This document shows positions 1-12,565 of a stretch of 64,000 nt of DNA, piece by piece. A program made the position numbers and the translations under genes. The notes below the pieces were generated by a model. That model was not told the origin of the DNA. It was given only the letters and a program-made list of their open reading frames with translations, and made no database searches. The stretch is taken from contig CP136061.1 of NCBI GenBank assembly GCA_032622095.1, forward strand, positions 230,702,944-230,766,943, in the 5' to 3' direction. Numbering within the stretch: position 1 is the stretch's first letter; every line of letters begins with the position of its first letter. The DNA is from Siphonodentalium dalli. Taxonomy: Eukaryota; Mollusca; Scaphopoda; Gadilida; Siphonodentaliidae.

Positions 1-916
1 CATTCTCTCATTAGTAAAATGAATTTTTAAAAATGAGAAGATGTGCCTGATGAATATATATATATATGTAAATGCATGTATGTATGCGCTTATGTGTATA
101 TATGCATGTAGATATTTGTTTTTTTCAATCTTCTGTGTTGTTGAGTGCCTATATTCAGTGCAAATATTAACTATTTGGTGCAAACTGATTAGAACATTGT
201 CTAGTTTGAACAGATTTATTTTTGAACTTTATAGCTAAAGATTAAAAAATTTTAATCAAATTGTAAACAACGCAGACACACACAAAGCCTCGTGTCATTA
301 TTATTTCATTATATTATATGGTTTGAACCCCACCCAGTATGTCAATTTTGCATAAATGCCAATTTTGTATAAATTTGTATATCTTCCATATTTTTGTCCA
401 TATTTTCCGTTTCCAAATGGTGGCGGCAGGAAGACGACCATATGGTCATGCCACCACCATATGACATATTATTGTTTATTATTCAATTATATATGTGTAA
501 CACATTTTATGATGATATGCCATAATAAAATATTTACTTACTTACCATAATATGGACTTGTTCGGGTGCGTGAAACTGATTAGTTGGTACTTAGGCGTTA
601 TGTCAACCTGGGAATATAGCATTCTACTAACATTGCCGAAAATGTAAAAAAAATCGACCATACCACTCCATACAAACATCGTCTGAACAACACTCAATTG
701 TAAATATTTACATCTGGATTCGGGACGAAACTATCGGCCGTAAACAAAACACAAATGAGTTCGCCATCGAGAGGCATTGCATTTAATTAATATATCAGAA
801 TAACGATGTGTGTATTGTCTATTATGATTAATATTCGTAAAAATAACTAATTTGAGCAAGATTATTATCCATTCCTATTTGATCACCCTACTGGAGTGTT
901 TCACATCACTTTGAGG

Positions 917-967
917 ATATGCCCGGTTGACTCTCGTATCGACACGAGCCTCAACCGGGGCATACCA
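917..967. repeat. Short imperfect hairpin
   Basis: The sequence ATGCCCGGTTGA reads outward and is answered about 30 bases later by TCAACCGGGGCAT, with ACGAG/CTCGT pairing inside. The stem is about 20 bp with one bulge. The preceding 0.9 kb is AT-rich and holds nothing I recognise. No function is assigned. Confidence 0.5.
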
Positions 968-1433
968 CATCATATCCCCAACAACAAGCCGTCTAACTGA
1001 TAATATATATGCGGTACCAGGGCGTAAGTACGCCGTATAACGGCGAATAATAACCGTTTAGTTACTTATCGTATGTAGGTGGGGACTGATTTCTCATTTT
1101 AATATATATTTACCATATGAACGGATATGGCACATTGAACCACAATAGTGGTCTATATTGTAGTGGGGATAATATAGGTCGCTAAAGGCACGAAATAGCT
1201 TTCGTGTCAAAAATAAAGCTTATGAAAACACGAGCCGGCATGTGAACTTTATTCGGGTGCGTGTTCGCGATGTTGTATATCTGTCACTGTATATTTTGTA
1301 TATAAATACTTTTCGTTATTCTGTCCATCTTATGTATATAAATTCGTTTTCTCAATATCCATTCATGTTATTTAATTGGATCAAAGAATAAAGCAATTCA
1401 GTTTCCCGTATTTACAATCATTCATTCGTGACA

Positions 1434-1598
1434 ATGCCATATAAATGCAGTGTTATCGGCTGTGGCCGGTCTAGTGACTCTCGGTTAGGTATAATGCTGT
1501 ATTCATTTCCAAACGATGATCGTTTACGTGACATTTGGCGGGATTCCTGTGGGAAACCCGTTGCGCAAAATCAGAAACCGATTACATACACCAACTAA
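1434..1598 (+). pseudogene. Truncated THAP-type zinc finger
   Basis: The 54-codon frame opens with MPYKCSVIGCGR and continues with a Phe-Pro pair and a Trp (LYSFPNDDRLRDIW). This is the N-terminal half of a THAP domain: Met-Pro near the start, Cys5 and Cys10 as the first two zinc ligands, then the conserved FP and W. THAP domains bind DNA and occur both in host regulators and in P-element-like transposases. The second half, with the C-x2-H ligand pair, is missing: the frame stops at TAA directly after TYTN, and that stop lies in a copy of the TAAAGAGCGTT repeat found elsewhere here. Either a repeat inserted into the gene or an intron begins near residue 45. The THAP match is good; whether it is expressed is unknown. 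Confidence 0.6.
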
Positions 1599-1990
1599 AG
1601 AGCGTTTAATTTGACGAGTCAGTCATGGTTACGAATACATACAGTTGCAGTTAAAGTGGGGAGTATGTTGATGAATAAAAGTCGAGTCCCCATTACCTTC
1701 ACCATGGCTCAATAAAGAGCGTTCCATGTTAATAGTTTTCCTAATATGGTACGAATAAAAAGAGTTTAATAAAGCGGGAATTGCTATGACTTGGAAGGAG
1801 ATATAAAGCATGCATATCGGAAATTCGTGTACATGATTGTATTGACCTGTATTTGTGTAATCAGTAACCAATCACGATGACAATTGTTCTAAGTCGAGTC
1901 TCTTTACCTTGACGCAATAAAGAGCGTTCACTATTACGATATATTTCGAATAAAGAGTGCTTGTATATGTGATTACATATTAAACTGGAT
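1585..1990. repeat. Cluster of AATAAAGAGCGTT motifs
   Basis: Exact AATAAAGAGCGTT occurs at 1711-1723 and 1916-1928, with variants near 1594 and 1954. The two exact copies sit in direct repeats sharing a GTCGAGTC...TACCTT lead-in about 205 bp apart. The same 13-mer recurs on either strand at 2405, 8886, 8980, 11475, 45186, 57712 and 61362. In three of those places it is inside a defined TTAA element, so this block is probably debris of related elements. Confidence 0.6.
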
Positions 1991-1999
1991 TATTATCCC

Positions 2000-2700
2000 T
2001 CCTTCAAAAAGTGTTATATATGATTGGGTGTTTAAACGAACCACGGCGAACGTTTATATATTTTATAATCCTATTGTTATGCGCAATTGACACCTAGGTC
2101 GAGTTATGACCTGGATATTCAATAGACCGCATCGCTAGAGTGCTAATTTTATAGGCCAATAACCATGCATAGACGCAGTGAATTTCCATCAGTGACAGTC
2201 GGCAAGATTGTTGGGGTGTGGGCAGCAATATTCCGAAATATATATAAACACCATATTACCCTAATATATACATGATTCATAACCAAGAAAAAATGAATTT
2301 ATCATATCATATTGGTAATGAATGAATTGATTATAATTGATTAAATCCGACAGCAATAAACCGATTTTTTTTTTCTTCTACCGCGTTACAATAAATTAAA
2401 ACGAAACGCTCTTTATTCACACACGACTAAGGGCATCTGGAAATTGGAATGTTTACGAGATGATAATTACCTAATAACTGTGCAAGTCTTCGCATATATG
2501 CAATCTTTATATGAATATATAATATATAATATAACTTGGACTATTCCGGTAACGAAAAAAAATATATAAATACGAGCACGTGTTTATATAGATAAATGCG
2601 CGCCAAACTGAATAATATACAGGCATGGCTTTATAGTAACAGCACATCGCGATTCATATAATAATAATAACACGATAAAGACAGTTAATTACGAGAACGG
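2000..2700. other. AT-rich stretch without recognised gene
   Basis: I see no convincing exon or domain here. One AATAAAGAGCGTT motif lies on the minus strand at 2405-2417. Confidence 0.6.
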
Positions 2701-2702
2701 CG

Positions 2703-2783
2703 ATGTTTTCGGCGAAGTTTGGCATTCGCAGTGTGATAACACGACAATCTTCAAAGGCCGCGATCGACTACATGCAAACTTAA
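2703..2783 (+). CDS. Possible 26-residue ORF resembling a mitochondrial presequence
   Basis: A 26-codon frame (MFSAKFGIRSVITRQSSKAA followed by six more residues) has Arg/Lys/Ser composition and almost no acidic residues, like a mitochondrial targeting peptide. It ends in TAA and I see no good donor site that would extend it. It lies just upstream of the CACGTG cluster in locally CpG-containing sequence. It could be a leader exon, a short upstream ORF, or chance. Confidence 0.15.
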   Translation: MFSAKFGIRSVITRQSSKAAIDYMQT

Positions 2784-2823
2784 AATACCGCCGATGCGTA
2801 TCTATGCGTTGTCAATGAGTTAT

Positions 2824-2890
2824 CACGTGATCGATCACGTGCTATGCTTCTGTGTACATGTGACAATCACGTGATCGGGCCGATCACGTG
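2824..2890. promoter_or_regulatory. Cluster of four CACGTG E-boxes
   Basis: CACGTG occurs at 2824-2829, 2836-2841, 2868-2873 and 2885-2890, each inside TCACGTG, and mostly as ATCACGTGATC-like palindromes. Such sites are bound by bHLH-ZIP factors (USF, MITF/TFE, Myc/Max families). Four in 67 bases is far above chance in AT-rich DNA. The target gene is not evident, and overlapping palindromes can also arise from repeat expansion. Confidence 0.45.
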
Positions 2891-3381
2891 ACTACGTCTA
2901 CAACAAAATCTTCGGCTAACTTCGGAATTTTTGTATTTAGTCGTTATAAAAAGAACGATTGGCGGCCGAATATTAGATTATATGCGCCCAATGGACATGT
3001 TATATATATATTATCGGTATATTGAAAGAAAATATTATTGTTTTTTTTTTAGGACCGTATTCCTGTAAACATATTTATTACCAATAAGTATATAACAATA
3101 CATATTGGGATTGGAGGACAAGTGCGATCCACTTATACATAACCCCCTCTCCCAATTTCCGTTTTAACACCGATACATAATAATGTGGGTTGTCAACACG
3201 ATAGGTATAACATAATGTACAAGTGTATACATACAGTGGATCATTGTATATTATTTGAAGTATAGTGTATAGTCTCAGCACCCCACCAATTCTAAATAAT
3301 TTCATTAATGATTTCAAGTAGCTGTTTTAAATGTGATACATGTACCTCATGGTGCATTGTTAACATTTGTACAATTTGCAT

Positions 3382-3860
3382 TCAAATGATTCGAGCCCCG
3401 TAACAGAACTTTGTCGGATTTTCCTCTTGAGTTGTATCTCGGAAGTAATTTTGCACAGCTTGAAAGATATGTTCAGTATATAATTGTTCGAAGTTCTGGA
3501 CCCCAAATATAAGTGCCATAACTGACTGTATATTAAAGCGCAGAAGATTATTACGGCGTGTAATTCTTTCTTCAAAGTGTGGTTGGCATTCAAAAAAATA
3601 GTGGAAAGCATTCGCTACAGAATGTCCACACCTACCTGTAGCAGAAATTTTAAGTTTATCAGCTTGGAGATTAACACATTCACACCACTGTATACAATGA
3701 AGGATGTTTAATAGCAGTTTACCATATGAAAAACATGTTGGTAGTTGTAATGGCTTAGTTACTAGTGCTTTCTTGAACCTATCGAGTGGAATGTTTCATC
3801 CTTTTTTGGTAGTTTGTTTGTTTCTTTTTTCAGCCAATTTGTTCCACAAGGCATAACCTG
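3382..3860 (-). pseudogene. Non-LTR retrotransposon ORF2 C-terminal remnant
   Basis: Reading the minus strand from about 3860 gives LWNKLAEK, a stop at 3798-3796, then 137 codons ending at TGA 3384-3382. Within these are a Tyr-Gly-Lys segment, a Cys-Glu-Cys-x-Asn-Leu run, and GRCGHSVANAFHYFFECQPH followed by ERITRRNNLL. The pattern C-G-H-x3-A-x-H-Y-F-F-x-C with a downstream R-x3-L is typical of the zinc-knuckle-like end of jockey/RTE-type reverse-transcriptase ORFs. The in-frame stop and lost upstream domains show a dead copy. The 5' part was not found. Confidence 0.65.
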
Positions 3861-3869
3861 AATTATCAG

Positions 3870-5130
3870 ATAAAAGGCAAATTACTATATTAATCATTTA
3901 AGTAATTAAAACCAATGCCATGTTGCCGAAAGGATGAGACTTTAATATCGATTACATTTCTATTTTCAGCGGCATATTTTCATTTTCATTTTCCGATAGT
4001 CAAAGTTGACCGAAGGAGCAATTATAAGAAATAATTAAAACCATTGATGTAAATATTGATAACAGCCAATATGCAACAATAAATATCAAGAATTAATCAA
4101 TAATTAATCAATAACGATCATTTTATGTAACAATAAACTCTTCAAACGGTGTCAACCAATGCGTTTTGTTTTGTGTTACGTCATTCGTAGTATTTGACCC
4201 GGAACTCGGTTGAAGGTTAGGCTATTCAGCCAATTGCGTCGAATTACGAAATCGCGTTTGAATGTCTTTTCCCGCATGATAAAAAGAGGTCTTCGCACGA
4301 ACCAAAAACGATCACACTTCCCAATTATAAGTAAAAATACCCAAATGAAGAAGTCTATGTAGGTCCCGAAGGAGTCTATAGACTCTTTGATGTAGAGTTC
4401 TGATGGAGAAAATGTAGGTCGATCTATTTATGTCATAACTCTGACGTATTTTGACCTGGGAGAAAAAATCTAAACCGAGGCTCACTACGAGCATGCCAGT
4501 TTTAAATATAGAAACAGGGAATCCCGACAAATGGCGAAATCGGCGACAAACAAATAATCGAAAACACATAAAATAAACATAGCAAAAACGCGGCACAGTA
4601 AAAATGTCAGAACGCCACGAGGTTTTACGTCGTATTTGGTGACTTCATGCAGTGAAACGGAGTAGAGTGACACCAAGGTACGAATCTGTCTGATCGCCAT
4701 ACTGTTGCGCGAGCGCACGTAACCAGGAACTTGCCGAATGTCGTCGGAAAAGGCTGAGAGACTTGTTGTCCGTTTCCCAATCCATGCACTTGAAAGAAGC
4801 GAATGAATCGGTTATAATTAAATGTTTGCGCCTAGTATCAGGTATTTAGTCGATAGGCCGATCACGCAGCGAGGGGTCCAGGAAGATGTAACCTATCTTT
4901 GGCGGCACGTGGGGGTCGCGTGACTTCGTGACGTCATTGTTCCAAAATGTTGGCGCCGAGAAGCCGAAGTCATAGACGCGCAGACAAGACTTCGGTTGGA
5001 AATCACCATGGCAGGCGAATCTTGACCACTTCCGCGGAAAGACAAGAAACGCGAGTATTTTAAATATATTCCTGGACCATAGTTTGTGGCAATTAATTGC
5101 TTTTGATTCAAAATGTCGCATGTCGACATC
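3870..5130. other. Stretch without recognised gene
   Basis: Several overlapping minus-strand frames up to 108 codons exist at 4312-5219. They lack domains, conserved motifs and splice context. The right end belongs to the duplicated block that follows, so I treat them as chance frames. Confidence 0.5.
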
Positions 5131-5135
5131 TCGTA

Positions 5136-5745
5136 TAGCGCAATTACAGCCCCCAAACGCATAACTTTCCGAAAATGGGTTGCCCCGTCAACCGGACGCA
5201 AATTGGGGGCATTGACCAAATTATTTTGGAAGATTTATAGACCACGACTGATGACCCGTATATTATGAGTTGTCACCTGGATAATTCCGTCATGCCAAAT
5301 AGTCGGGACACAGCATGAAATTAACGCGTACATGGCTATAAAGTTATATAAAAGTAAGCATTGTAACATTAGAAAGGGTGGTTCGGTGGCCATTTTGAAT
5401 GGCGCCCACAGTCTGAAGGAAGATTTGAGAGCAAGGTTAGTTTCAGATGTTGGAAAATAGCCCTGGATCATTTAGCTTTAGAAAAAACATTTATATTTTA
5501 TTCAAACATAACAGCAGATAGCGAAATTACAGCCCCCAACATCATAAATTTCCGCAAAGAAGTTGCTATGGCAACCGGTCGCAATGTGGTGGGATCTACC
5601 CAAAATTCCTAGGATATTGATAGACTGCGGGTGATACCCATATAGTATGAATTGTCACGATGAGAATCCTGCCATGGCAAATGGTCTGCCCCAACCTTGA
5701 AGGAAGGCATAAGTTACTATAAATACATTGAAAAGTAAGCATGTA
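5136..5745. repeat. Tandemly duplicated repeat block (about 390-bp spacing)
   Basis: A stretch beginning AATTACAGCCCCCAA at about 5141 recurs, diverged, from about 5529. Both copies run through matching segments (GTTGC...CAACCGG, the TATAGACC/TAGACTG region, GAATTGTCAC, AAAAGTAAGCAT). A more distant relative starts near 11606. No coding capacity is apparent. Confidence 0.55.
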
Positions 5746-5749
5746 TGCA

Positions 5750-8070
5750 ACCAATCTCGTCTGAGTAAAGTTATCGCAAAAGAATCACGACCCAAACGAG
5801 TTCAGTCCTCGTGAGGCTAATTAGCACTCATAGCACAAACCCCACTCACTGGACCACAATGATCAAATCTAAAATAATAATTATTTTGAACCCGACCATA
5901 GTGTCGTAGAAATCCGCTCAATCTACATGATAACCTATGTGCCCGCATACATAACTATTATGTAACAGAGTTTGTAATAGTAACAACGGTAATATCCTAT
6001 ATGATGACCAGAATAAACCAACGGAATTGAATTAAGGGGACGGAAAAGTATGTTTCATGAAAAATGTCTAACAAACGGGCTGACAAAAATGCCCTTGTCC
6101 ACCTAAAATCAGACATAAATAGACAGAACAACATGAGAAAAATTAGAGCATACATCGGGGTAAAGGGGGGGGGGCACTAATAGATGTGAACTAAAAAGCT
6201 TTATGTACCAGAAAAGTGACTTGGAAACAGAATATATCTGCAATATTATGACAATGTTTGGGCAGTCAAATGTAAAAAAAAACTATACCTCAACAGTAAC
6301 ATTAGGCAGCCCATTATGAAGTGACATACAATGAAGAGCCAAGGAACAATTCTTATGATTAGTGTTTACGGTAACGTGTGAAAAACGTCCGCTAAAACCT
6401 GTCAGTCAGGTTTTCTTGGGGAGCTAGTCGCCATATTTCTATTGTAGACACATGTTCCTGATGTTGTCATTTATTAATTCGTGGCAGGTACATGAAAATC
6501 TGCCACGAAAGCAAATCGATCCTTCTATCGGGCAAATGTATGATGTGAAATAGATGCTGACCGTTTGTTCAAGTCGTTGGAATTAATTTCATTGCCTGAT
6601 TAGCCACGATTTATATAAGTTGTGTACCGTTAACAGATGAAAATGTTGATACTCTAACAGTTTAGAATTACTACTCCAGTCGAAAGCGAGATTACAAGAT
6701 GTCGTATTATGACCCAAAGTACATAACTAGAAAAATTACCTGTTTTATATATTAAAAAACAAATTTATAAATGGGGAAAGTACCGTATTCCGACGAAATA
6801 TGTCATATTGCACGACGGACTCACGGTGGGGGTTCGCATCCGGTCAATTCTAGTTTGGTGCACTGTAAGAAAACATCGCGAAGAAAAGTACGGTTTATAA
6901 AATGTAAATATAAAGTAATCGAGAAATTGTCGGTTATCAGATACAAACAGAGCTTATACTGACGAGAACGTTGTTGATTATTGAATATTATGTGTGAAAA
7001 ACATGAAGTTCATCCATTCTAGGCCGGTGAGTAATTAGTGATCATCGGGAAGTAGGGTGTAATCCGCCGTGGCCACATTGACCAAACTTGCCATCCGCTT
7101 AAGAGCCAGCCCACTGCAATGCGCACCTGGCAACCCACCACAAAGTAGTCATAAAAAGCAAATCGCCACATATTCGCGTGCAACGGATAAAGGGTGGCTG
7201 CCCCGATGAATTTGGAGCTAAAACAGTGATGGAGCTCCTAACAAGGTGGGCTCTCGCCTCCGGGAAACCTAGCTGAATGCCAAGTCAAATGTCTCAATCC
7301 AAATATACCTGTGAAAAATAAGAATGGAATGACGAAAACCTTAATCTTCAAACATAGCCCTAGAAACTAGTCGGAGGGTTATAGTGGTCCATTTCAAGAT
7401 AACTGTCCTCGAGCCATTCGACATTAAATTGATATAGTCAGCTTTGGCAGTCAATGAATTCTCATTCCTGGTGGGCAGGGTCAATGGAAAGTGCATATTA
7501 CCTGGATAAGTCTTCATAGCATTTTTGCAAACGTCATGCATAAGCCTAACACAGCTCTGGTGAACAACGCATCTCACATGAACACAGACAATCATTTCAA
7601 GACAGCATCCCCAGACTGGAATAGACTGCACACATAGCAAACACATAGACGGTGATGATACATCAGTAGACCCAAAAGTATCTCGAAACAGGAGCTAGAA
7701 ATTATTGACCTTGTGGTCTGTGCGAAATTCGTTTGAATGGGCAGTCGGGTATCGACAACGTCACCACGAAGACAATCAATCAATCAAGGTACCCGACTTT
7801 CTCGTGGTTGGCGCTCAGATGTTCACTTGACCTCGAAATTTCTAAACCGCTGACCCCGGTCGCAGGTCGATACAATATTAAGGTCGACCGTCTATAAAAA
7901 TCTTTTCCTTCGTAAAATTTATTTTAACAGAATACGCTATTTTGTATTTGCTTGTTTTGAGAAAATTTAATTTAGAAGTTCTTGGTACCTAGAGACATAA
8001 AGTAATCATTGTAACAACTCAAATGTATTCAAATTCAATTATTGTTGTGTGTTCTTAATAACTGGTCAGA
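5750..8070. other. 2.3-kb stretch without recognised gene
   Basis: Only short frames are present (for example 6771-6962 plus and 7341-7646 minus), with no recognisable domain or splice pattern. A G-run lies near 6167. Confidence 0.5.
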
Positions 8071-8076
8071 TGCTAT

Positions 8077-8358
8077 ATGCAATGGGGATGTTATGTGAAA
8101 GTTGGAGCGATCCAAATTGTCGGTATTGAAAATGGCGTGTCTGAGTTGGAACTACCCTATCGTCCAATGAAACTGTTCTGTTGCGCTGTGGAATGCGTCG
8201 ATAACATTATTGGCCCAATCAACAGTCGCATTCAAATCACACCAAATTGTATTTTAATCGACCCATTTTACCCGCTGTCAGTTCAAAATCAAGCTAATCC
8301 ACGTTATTTCGTGATTGGGAAATTATCAGGCAGAAAACGCATACGGTACATAATATAA
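8077..8358 (+). CDS. Hypothetical 93-codon ORF
   Basis: The frame is not low-complexity and encodes a Cys- and Ile-rich peptide ending in a basic RKRIRY tail. No domain, signal peptide or membrane segment is clear, and no splice sites or poly(A) signal support it. It may be a chance frame or a decayed transposon fragment. Confidence 0.15.
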   Translation: MQWGCYVKVGAIQIVGIENGVSELELPYRPMKLFCCAVECVDNIIGPINSRIQITPNCILIDPFYPLSVQNQANPRYFVIGKLSGRKRIRYII

Positions 8359-8639
8359 TTGTTCTTGCAAAAGAGATGAATATTTTTCAATCCAGTTAGT
8401 ATTTTCTCCTAACCTATATATGGTAATACATACCAAATAAGGAGTATTACCACTAGTCGTCTTGTGAGTTGTAAGTTGTAGGCGCACCGAATTAGGGGTT
8501 TTACAACAGACGTATAACGCGCGCGAATCTAAATAGGGCAATGGCACAATATCGTGACTCGGCTTATAAACAATCCACGGCCCTTTTTGCGAGAAACTAA
8601 ACAACAGTCGACCTGTATTTTCTCGGACACAAAGCGTGT

Positions 8640-8770
8640 TTTGTGAATAATATCGCATTCATATCATCGTTATGCTATACTATTAGTATATTCTTTAGGA
8701 AATTATCATAATTTGATAATGTTATTTCTAAATTATAACCTATAACGAAGGCCGCCAGTCCCTTTAAACT
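8640..8770. repeat. Interspersed repeat end, related to 37780-37905
   Basis: The block reading ACTATTAGTATATTCTT... to AACGAAGGCCGCCAGTCCCTTTAAA is found inverted and diverged at 37780-37905. The TTTAAAGG edge suggests a TTAA-type insertion end. Confidence 0.5.
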
Positions 8771-8885
8771 GACAGCTCATTCGAGCATCTAAATAAATAC
8801 AACAAAAACTTGTTTGTCAGAACATTTCCAGAAATGAGATAAACACACTTTATTGTGTTACTATATCAGGACTTGAATAACTATA

Positions 8886-8992
8886 AACGCTCTTTATTTT
8901 TCTCCCGGTGCATTCTATGATTATAAGGTTTTTGTGCAGCACCAGAGCACATACTTACCGATCGCATAGTAGTCAAACAAACGCTCTTTATT
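8886..8992. repeat. Paired AACGCTCTTTATT motifs
   Basis: Two exact copies on the minus strand (8886-8898 and 8980-8992) are followed by ACATCAGGAATAG. The same arrangement occurs inside the 0.5-kb TTAA elements at 45186 and 57712, which marks this as a related, degraded element. Confidence 0.55.
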
Positions 8993-9194
8993 TCTACGAC
9001 ATCAGGAATAGACTAACACTGAACGCTATTTTCTGTTCCATTGCGTGCAAGTTGCTGTTTTTGTTTGGAACCCAAACACCGTGTTCAAAGTTGTATTTTT
9101 CATGACGTCAATGTGTCTTTTCGGAAAACAGCAAGCTCGTATAAAAATATTACAGGTATTTAACGACCTATTTCGATACCGGGAAAATTTCAAA

Positions 9195-9715
9195 AAGGTT
9201 TCTACATATCAAATTAAAGGTCATCATATGGCGCATCAGATTTTGCTTGTTGCCAGTTTCAGAAAGTGTCCCAAAATAGATTGTCAGGGAAGACAACTCT
9301 TACCCCTAAAATAAAATGAATATTTTCTTGAGTACAAGTGTCAGAGCATAAACAAAATATTGCGGTTATAAACTGCGCAATATGTAGTTTATATTGATAA
9401 GATATGATCGTAAAATGATACGAGATACAAAACTAGACCAATTTATGATAAATATTTTGAAATCGCGAAACATTACCTGGATTATGAAACAAATGGTCAC
9501 ATATAAATGGCTATAACTTGTTAACCACATGGGCTGTTGATCGGCAACATGGCTCCAAAATTGCCCCAATGGCATATCAAAACGAATTTAGTAATGGAAT
9601 GCCAAGAATATTGCTGCGAAAAATGTAATATGAGCGTAAACTTAACCCCACCCCCTAAAATATAACTTTTGCAGAAAAACGAATTATGTAGTTTACACTT
9701 AGAATGCTGCATGTC
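9195..9715 (+). repeat. About 0.5-kb repeat, inverted partner at 13545-14085
   Basis: It begins near AAATTAAAGGTCAT, passes TTGCTTGTTGCC, TTTTGGGACA-like and GCGGTTATAA segments, and ends GTTTACACTTAGAATGCTGCATG. The same order is read on the minus strand from 14085 to 13545. The two face each other about 3.8 kb apart. No target duplication or transposase is seen. Confidence 0.65.
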
Positions 9716-9719
9716 AAGT

Positions 9720-11260
9720 TGGCGTTAGAAGCATAAACTGAAACATTGTACAGAGTGATGAAGGGAATTATAAATAACGGTATCTAAACGTTCTCTAAGA
9801 TTAAAATTTGAAGAAAAAATGTGAAAAATGAGAATTGTTACTAATTTCTGTAAAATTTACAACATTTCTATTAAATTTTGATAGGCTATGGTATAACATC
9901 ACGAGAACACTGGTCTAGAATTAGTAAGTTCATAACACTTTATACGATCACCTTTATGGCAACTATTTCGTATATATTTCAACTGAACACATGTGGCTAC
10001 AAAGGCTTGTGAGTGAGACTTACCTTATACAGAACGGTATTTCTTATGTGTGCCGCGCATGTCGGGACAGTGATCACAACTGACAACAGATAAGGCATTA
10101 CATGCACTCCATATTTGACAATAAGTTTAGGATGGCATCCAAATCGGCCAACAAAATCGAAGTTTCTCACACTTTCCATCACAAACGTGATCTGGGGACA
10201 AGGGAATTGTTAACCACGAGTTCACTGGTAACCATAAACAGATCATAGAACCCTACTATTGTTTCAATTAATTTAAGCTAATGAGTAATTGGTTGTCATA
10301 AGGACTATAGATAATAATTTATTGGAGGAATGCTTGATACAAGTCAATGTATAGAAAGATTAAAACAATCATCACTAAACATGTGCCTTTTGAACCAGTT
10401 TAGATAAGTAATATCATTTTATTTAATATTTCTGAAGAAAATTTAAATTGTATGCACAAATTACCAGCCTCCAATTTCAAGTTGCCTATCTCTGATGTAA
10501 ACATGTGTTCAGGTGTAGTATTTTATATTTTAAAAATTAGTTGTTATACACAGGATTTTTTGTCAATATATGACTTTTGTTGTATATAATATTGTGTTGC
10601 CAACAGTTTTCAGGACATGCTACTACTTCCTGTTCTATAATTTGAGTATCTATAGTCCTTAAATGTTCTCTAACTCTACTCATCATGTGAGTCGTCAAAA
10701 TTAATACTATTTCGGTCATTGTAGACATTCCCACATACACCGTTACATGGTTAGTCTGCGCTGAAACAAGATCATGTGTCAGATTCACATGAATCTGTGC
10801 AGCCAAAGCTCAATAGTCACAGTCCATCAGGAGAAGTATAATCTGTCTGGTTTGTAGGACTCAATCAAAGAGCGACCAGCCATGACTGTCATGGCACGGT
10901 ACACCAGGCTTGGGAGTTAGTATGATGTGCCAATCACTGATATAGTTCGCACGAAGATGTGTTGATGTGATTTCTTAGTAGTACGGGTGGCTTGTTAGCC
11001 CCACATCTAAAAATAGATTTTTTGGGGGTAAAATTGTTTGTACTAAAATATTCCAATTTTTTTTTTTTTCAAAACCCAAATTTTTTTCCAAAATTTTCAA
11101 AAAAAAAGTTTTTAAAAATCTCAATATTTTTTAATGAGTTTTCGGTCTCTTACCCAAATATCGGCCGACTATTAAATGTCGAATGTTTTTAAATTATTTG
11201 CGTGTAATATCTTTTGTTATAGGCCAACTATTTTTGTTCAAACAAATTTTAAATATTTTT
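9720..11260. other. Stretch without recognised gene
   Basis: It contains AT-rich sequence and a run of A/T at 11030-11120. The minus-strand frame at 10537-10806 shows no domain. Confidence 0.5.
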
Positions 11261-11264
11261 CATG

Positions 11265-12375
11265 AAACTCTGTTAATTTTATTAATCGATGTTTAGAAAT
11301 AGCTTTATACCAATTATATGTGTATGGACTGGTCCGAGTCGCTGTAATCTTGGTCATTGTCACTATCGGTATGAATGCATACATTCCAGTGTTTATCAAT
11401 CAGACGCAGTCCATACTCATATAATTGTCTCCACAATACCTGAAATAATTTGACACCATTACTCTTACATAAATAATAAAGAGCGTTTATTCTTTACTTC
11501 TCTATCCTGATGAAGTTATTGAGTATATGACAGGTGTGCATTATCGCGAATTATAAATTATTGAGATGTTGTACTATTTTGAATCACGAGCGGACGAAGA
11601 GTGTGATGCGAAATTACAACCCCAGAATGAACTGACATATTCGATGGAACAAATTTTCAAGTATGTACACACACATAATCACACGCGTCAATAGGGTAAC
11701 ACTGTATAGGTCGAAAAGAGGGACACCTTGGATAAATTGACCAAATGACTACTATTATATCTGTTGACAGCTATGTGTGTTTCGACTCGTTCAATTAAGT
11801 TATCGATAGCTTGTCTGAACATCATTAGTTGTTTAACGGGTTATGATCACGTAAGGTTGATAAACTGTGTCATTGTTAGCATTAACGCGATAATTAGTTA
11901 TACAAAAATATGCATACATAATACGTACAGGTGATAAGACACTCAATAATAGAAGTTGCCTTTGTGTTGTTGTTATAACAACATTACGTAATAACCACTT
12001 ATCGACCTATTCATACTTACGCTCATAGATATTTGTACACCATAACTCCAGAACATAGTTAGCACCGATGAGGCAACATTATATGACTGCTATTGTATCA
12101 TTTGACAGCTATGAGTGTTTCGACTCGTTTGATATTAGCTCTCGCTCGCGTATGAAACTCTGCTAATTTTATTAATCGATGTTTAGAAATAGCTCTATAC
12201 CAATTGCATGTGTGTAGCTGTTCACATTAGATTTTTTAGGTAATTATTCTCGAAAATGCCAGAGTGTTCAGACACGTTCGATGTTTAGAAATAGCTTTAT
12301 ACCAATTATATGTGTATGGACTGGTCCGAGTCACTGTAATTTTGGACATTGACACTATAGGTATGAATGCATACT
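11265..12375. repeat. Local direct duplications
   Basis: GATGTTTAGAAATAGCT with TATACCAATT following occurs at about 11290, 12178 and 12280. The longer block to GGTATGAATGCATAC is shared between 11290-11383 and 12280-12374. A second pair (GACAGCTATG...TTTCGACTCGTT) lies at about 11768 and 12108. An AATAAAGAGCGTT motif sits at 11475. Confidence 0.6.
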
Positions 12376-12565
12376 TCAAAAATTTCAAAAACTTCAAAAA
12401 TTAAAAAAATTAAAAAAATTAAAAAAATTAAAAAAATTAAAAAAATTAAAAAAATTAAAAAAAATTAAAAAAACTTCAAAAATTTCAAAAATTTCAAAAA
12501 CTTCAAAAATTTCAAAAATTTCAAAAACTTCAAAAATTTCAAACAATTTCAAAAATTTCAATATA
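12376..12565. repeat. AT-rich microsatellite (TTCAAAAA / TTAAAAAAA units)
   Basis: Two interleaved short units, roughly TTCAAAAAC/TTTCAAAAA and AATTAAAAA, run for about 190 bases. The open Phe/Ile/Glu frame on the minus strand is a product of the repeat, not a gene. Confidence 0.8.

Noticed and set aside
4312-5219. Overlapping minus-strand ORFs as a candidate gene
   Set aside because: No domain, no splice signals fitting the frames, and part of the sequence is a duplicated repeat.
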